Shown: one piece after another, positions 61,241 through 64,000 of the stretch
Position numbering within the stretch: position 1 is the stretch's first letter
Layout of the letters: each line of letters opens with the position of its first letter
Source: a virus
DNA: 64,000 nt
Direction: 5' to 3' (one strand)
Virus record (IMG/VR): IMGVR_UViG_3300021197_001995
Location: 1 to 64,000 of that record
Made by a program: the position numbers and the translations under genes
Notes under the pieces: model-generated
What the model saw: the letters and a program-made list of their open reading frames with translations, nothing else
What the model was told of the DNA's origin: nothing
The model's database searches: none

Positions 61241-61624
61241 ATGAAAAGGTCAGAACTTATCAAAATTATAAAAGAAGAGGCAAACCGTGTTTTAAAGGAA
61301 CAGAATACGGAGGCCACAATCCCCGGCGCGCCCGAGGGCATCACTGCAAGCTGGCTGCACTCACAACTGATTCAGATACAGCAAGCTTTGTCAGAGGACA
61401 GCCCTGTATTTGGTCAAATTTTATCTTTAGTCAGTGCAGTTGCCCCAGAAGAAGGCACGCCAGATGAAGAAAACGCCATCAGGAACGCTGATGGTAAAGT
61501 TTCAAGTTTCGCTAGAAAATCTTCAACGAATAGCACTCATTTCCGCCCAGCCGGCGACCGCCGCAGGCCCGAGCCAGGAACCAATGCAGATGGTTACACC
61601 GCACTAAAGAGAGATAGAGAATAA
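61241..61624 (+). CDS. Protein with the shared N-terminal helix and disordered basic tail, 127 aa
   Basis: It starts one base after the previous stop. MKRSELIKIIKEEANRVLKE ends in L18-K19-E20. The middle is helical (QLIQIQQALSEDSPVFGQIL), and the C-terminal 40 residues are Arg/Lys/Pro-rich and disordered. With the preceding gene it forms a second pair of L-x-E proteins. No catalytic motif. Confidence 0.72.
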   Translation: MKRSELIKIIKEEANRVLKEQNTEATIPGAPEGITASWLHSQLIQIQQALSEDSPVFGQILSLVSAVAPEEGTPDEENAIRNADGKVSSFARKSSTNSTHFRPAGDRRRPEPGTNADGYTALKRDRE

Positions 61625-61639
61625 GGGTCAAATAAACAC

Positions 61640-61668
61640 TTGACACTCCTACCGAACCCTGCTATACT
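61640..61668 (+). promoter_or_regulatory. Near-consensus sigma70 promoter for the SbcD-SbcC gene
   Basis: TTGACA (61640-61645), 17 bases, TATACT (61663-61668), identical in both hexamers and spacing to the promoter at 739. Start point near 61675; GGAG five bases before the ATG at 61699. Confidence 0.8.
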
Positions 61669-61698
61669 TAGAGCATAACAATTATTCATGGAGAATAG

Positions 61699-64000
61699 AT
61701 GAGATTTGCTCACATTGCGGATACACACATCCGAAACTTAAAATATCATTTTGAATACAAAGACGTATTTCAACAACTTTATAAATCGCTAAAAGAAGAG
61801 AAGGTGGATTACATTATCCACTGCGGAGACATCGCACACACCAAGACACAAATCTCACCAGAGTTTGTAGACATGTGTAGGGATTTCTTTCAGAACCTCG
61901 CGGCCATTGCACCGACCTATATTATTTTAGGTAATCACGACGGCAACCTTCGCAACGGCTCTAGACAAGACGCTCTTTCGCCAATTGCAAAGGCAATCAA
62001 TGACCCAAACCTCATCCTGCTAAAGAACGCCGGCGAAACAAAAATCAATGATAAGTTTTGTCTAAACGTTTTATCTGTGTTTGATGAAGAAAACTGGACG
62101 GAACCAACAGATTACAGCCTAGTTAACATAGCGTTATATCACGGCGCTATTGATAAATCTAAGACAGACCAGAACTGGACACTAGGCGGCGACCACAGTA
62201 TCGAAATTTTTGAAGAGTTTGACTTTGCTTTTCTTGGAGATATTCACAAAACACAACAACTAGATAAAGAAGGGAGAGTTTGGTATGCTGGTTCTACCGT
62301 TCAACAAAATTTTGGTGAGTCACTGGATAAAGGTTACCTCCTATGGGATATTGAAGATAGAAATAGCTTTACCAACAGGCTCATTACCTTTGACAATCCA
62401 AAGCCTTTCGTTACTCTTGCCTTAACCAAGAATGGAAACCTACCCAGACAAAGACCCCCTGAAGGTGCACGTCTGAGAATCGTATCGGTCGACAACGTGT
62501 CTCTGGACAAAGTTCGCAAGGCTGTCGATATAGTTAAGTATCGATACAAGCCTGAGTCAGTAACGTACCTCAACAGAGCAGCTGGTAAGCAGATTCAAGT
62601 GGCTGCACCGGAGGGGTTGCAAAAACAGGATCTTCGCGACCTCAAGACTCAGGAGACTCTCATGGCTGAGTATCTAAAGGAGTTCGACGCCACCGATGAA
62701 GTTTTGGAAAAGGTTTACAATCTAAACAAAGAATACAACAAACAAATAGAAGAGAACGAGGACGTCATGAGGAACGTCAACTGGTCTCTGCAAAGTTTAG
62801 AGTGGGATAACCTTTTTAATTACGGAGAGGGTAATTCAATAGACTTTACAAAATTAGAAGGTATTGTTGGTATCTTCGGAAAGAACTACTCAGGCAAGTC
62901 TTCCATTGTGGACACTCTTCTTTATTCTATGTACAACTCTACTTCGAAGTCTATTCGTAAGAACTTGAACATTATTAATCAGAACAGAGATAGTTGCATC
63001 GCCACAGCGACAATAAAGGTTGACGATACTGATTACATCATAGAAAGAAAGTCGGATAAGTATACTAAGAGGCTGAAGGGAGTAGAGACTCAGGAAGCTA
63101 CCACCGACCTTGAGTTCTATGCCAAGGACATGGTTGGCAATCACACCGGCTTAAACGGCACCTCACGGCAAGACACAGACAAGAACGTTAGAAAGTACTT
63201 CGGAACTCTTCCTGACTTCCTAGCGACGTCTATGGCCTCTCAGTTAGACTCGCTATCTTTCATAAATGAAGGTTCAACAAAGCGAAAAGAATTTCTAGCT
63301 AAGTTCTTGGATTTGGAAATCTTCGATAAGAAGTTCAAAATGGCCAAAGAAGCTTCCGCCGAAACAAAGGCAGCACTGCGCAGACACGAAGATATTGATT
63401 TTGAAACTCAGATAAAATCCATAAAATCAGAAATCGCGAAGAGTGAATTTGCCATAGAGGGGAACAAGGCTGTTTGTGTCTCGCTGAAGGAAGTCGCCCG
63501 CGAAACGACACAAGAACTCCACGAAATACAGACAAAGATAGAATCCGTCCCTGCAGAAATCATCGACCCGGTACTCACATCACGAAAAATCGAGATCAAA
63601 GAAAGAGCAATCCTTCAAACCGCGGCAAGAAAAACTGCAGCCCAAAAGAACTTACTGGAGAACGAAGGAAAATTTGAGAAAATTGAACAGTTTTTATCTG
63701 CGTTCCAGATAGGTTCTTACGAAGAAAAGAAGATCTTGATCGATAAAAATTCTGAAAAGCTCGACAGTCTACTGTCGGAGCTAAAGAGGGAAAGCGAATC
63801 CAAAGCCTCAAATAAATTAAAAGAAAAGCTTTTGTCCCAAGTACCCTGCGGTTCCGAATTCCCGACTTGTAAATTTATTAAGGATGCACACCAAGCAGTA
63901 GAGCTGGTTCAGATTGCCGAGAACTCGATGAGGGGAATCTCTAAAGAGATTAACGACTTGGGTATAAAAATTGAAGATCTAGATCCAATAAAGACGAATA
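61699..64000 (+). CDS. Fused SbcD nuclease-SbcC ATPase (T4 gp47-gp46 like), partial
   Basis: An uninterrupted frame of 767 codons to the window end. Residues 1-230 are an SbcD/Mre11 phosphoesterase: ADTHIRN (D8, H10), HCGDIAHT, LGNHDG, YHGAI and GDIHKT. From about 350 an SbcC/Rad50 ATPase begins; Walker A GIFGKNYSGKS is at 391-401. A coiled coil follows, with C717 and C724 (PCGSEFPTCKF) probably serving as the hook. The C-terminal Walker B and signature motif lie beyond the window. In T4 the nuclease and ATPase are separate genes; here they are one polypeptide, with no stop or restart between. It processes DNA ends for recombination-dependent replication. Confidence 0.9.
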   Translation, partial: MRFAHIADTHIRNLKYHFEYKDVFQQLYKSLKEEKVDYIIHCGDIAHTKTQISPEFVDMCRDFFQNLAAIAPTYIILGNHDGNLRNGSRQDALSPIAKAINDPNLILLKNAGETKINDKFCLNVLSVFDEENWTEPTDYSLVNIALYHGAIDKSKTDQNWTLGGDHSIEIFEEFDFAFLGDIHKTQQLDKEGRVWYAGSTVQQNFGESLDKGYLLWDIEDRNSFTNRLITFDNPKPFVTLALTKNGNLPRQRPPEGARLRIVSVDNVSLDKVRKAVDIVKYRYKPESVTYLNRAAGKQIQVAAPEGLQKQDLRDLKTQETLMAEYLKEFDATDEVLEKVYNLNKEYNKQIEENEDVMRNVNWSLQSLEWDNLFNYGEGNSIDFTKLEGIVGIFGKNYSGKSSIVDTLLYSMYNSTSKSIRKNLNIINQNRDSCIATATIKVDDTDYIIERKSDKYTKRLKGVETQEATTDLEFYAKDMVGNHTGLNGTSRQDTDKNVRKYFGTLPDFLATSMASQLDSLSFINEGSTKRKEFLAKFLDLEIFDKKFKMAKEASAETKAALRRHEDIDFETQIKSIKSEIAKSEFAIEGNKAVCVSLKEVARETTQELHEIQTKIESVPAEIIDPVLTSRKIEIKERAILQTAARKTAAQKNLLENEGKFEKIEQFLSAFQIGSYEEKKILIDKNSEKLDSLLSELKRESESKASNKLKEKLLSQVPCGSEFPTCKFIKDAHQAVELVQIAENSMRGISKEINDLGIKIEDLDPIKTN

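Noticed and set aside
607-61332. AscI/NotI sites as a sign of cloning vector sequence
   Set aside because: Each site is inside a different phage coding frame with natural flanks; no vector sequence is visible.
1-64000. CRISPR arrays, insertion sequences, integrase or attachment sites
   Set aside because: I saw no regularly spaced direct repeats, no transposase-type or integrase-type motif, and no terminal inverted repeats.

Overview
The window is part of a large, moderately AT-rich tailed-phage genome. It looks like a T4-superfamily myovirus of the kind common in marine metagenomes. The evidence is a T4-style baseplate block (gp25-like, then a gp6/baseplate-J-like protein), a probable gp55-like late sigma factor, copies of the T4 late-promoter octamer TATAAATA, and a replication/recombination block with a RuvC-like resolvase, a CHC2/Toprim primase and an SbcD-SbcC (gp47-gp46) protein. 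Nearly every gene is on the + strand, packed with 1-14 bp overlaps (often ATGA). One gene, a secreted trypsin-like lipoprotein, is on the - strand. The host cannot be named from the sequence. Two near-consensus sigma70 promoters suggest a bacterium with a standard housekeeping sigma factor, and the sugar-nucleotide genes suggest surface polysaccharide is important.

Layout. (1) 1-1684: small lysine-rich proteins, a short TilS (tRNA-Ile lysidine synthetase), a CAT-anticodon tRNA, and an Hc1-like basic protein. (2) 1681-6994: ClpP-like protease, secreted serine protease (-), small secreted protein, PIN-PhoH (PhoH2) ATPase, HEXXH metalloprotease, Cas4/AddB-like Fe-S nuclease and small unknowns. 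(3) 6991-18363: an 11 kb sugar island with three glycosyltransferase genes, two tandem fucosyltransferase-like paralogues, a transketolase split in two genes, an SDR epimerase/dehydratase, a methyltransferase, a cupin and GDP-mannose 4,6-dehydratase. (4) 18353-19805: small proteins and the probable late sigma factor. (5) 19833-59002: about 39 kb of baseplate/tail-fibre genes, including giant proteins of 3368 and 3792 residues and two more above 1000 residues. (6) 59002-64000: J-domain protein, resolvase, primase, two small proteins, and a fused nuclease-ATPase running off the window end.

How the parts fit. The most interesting unit is the lysidine synthetase beside a CAU tRNA whose acceptor stem carries C4-G69 and C5-G68. 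Together they look like a self-contained phage system for decoding AUA codons. Four small proteins, two at each end of the window, share an N-terminal helix that usually ends in L-x-E. This resembles the capsid-targeting peptides cut by the T4 gp21 prohead protease and suggests a family of head-packaged proteins. A roughly 100-residue beta-rich domain recurs at least seven times across three tail proteins. The sugar island probably makes or remodels a polysaccharide on the host or virion. At the DNA level, GC-only palindromes are far more frequent than composition predicts (ten GGCGCGCC and eight GCGGCCGC sites located by eye), and two long perfect inverted repeats lie inside structural genes.
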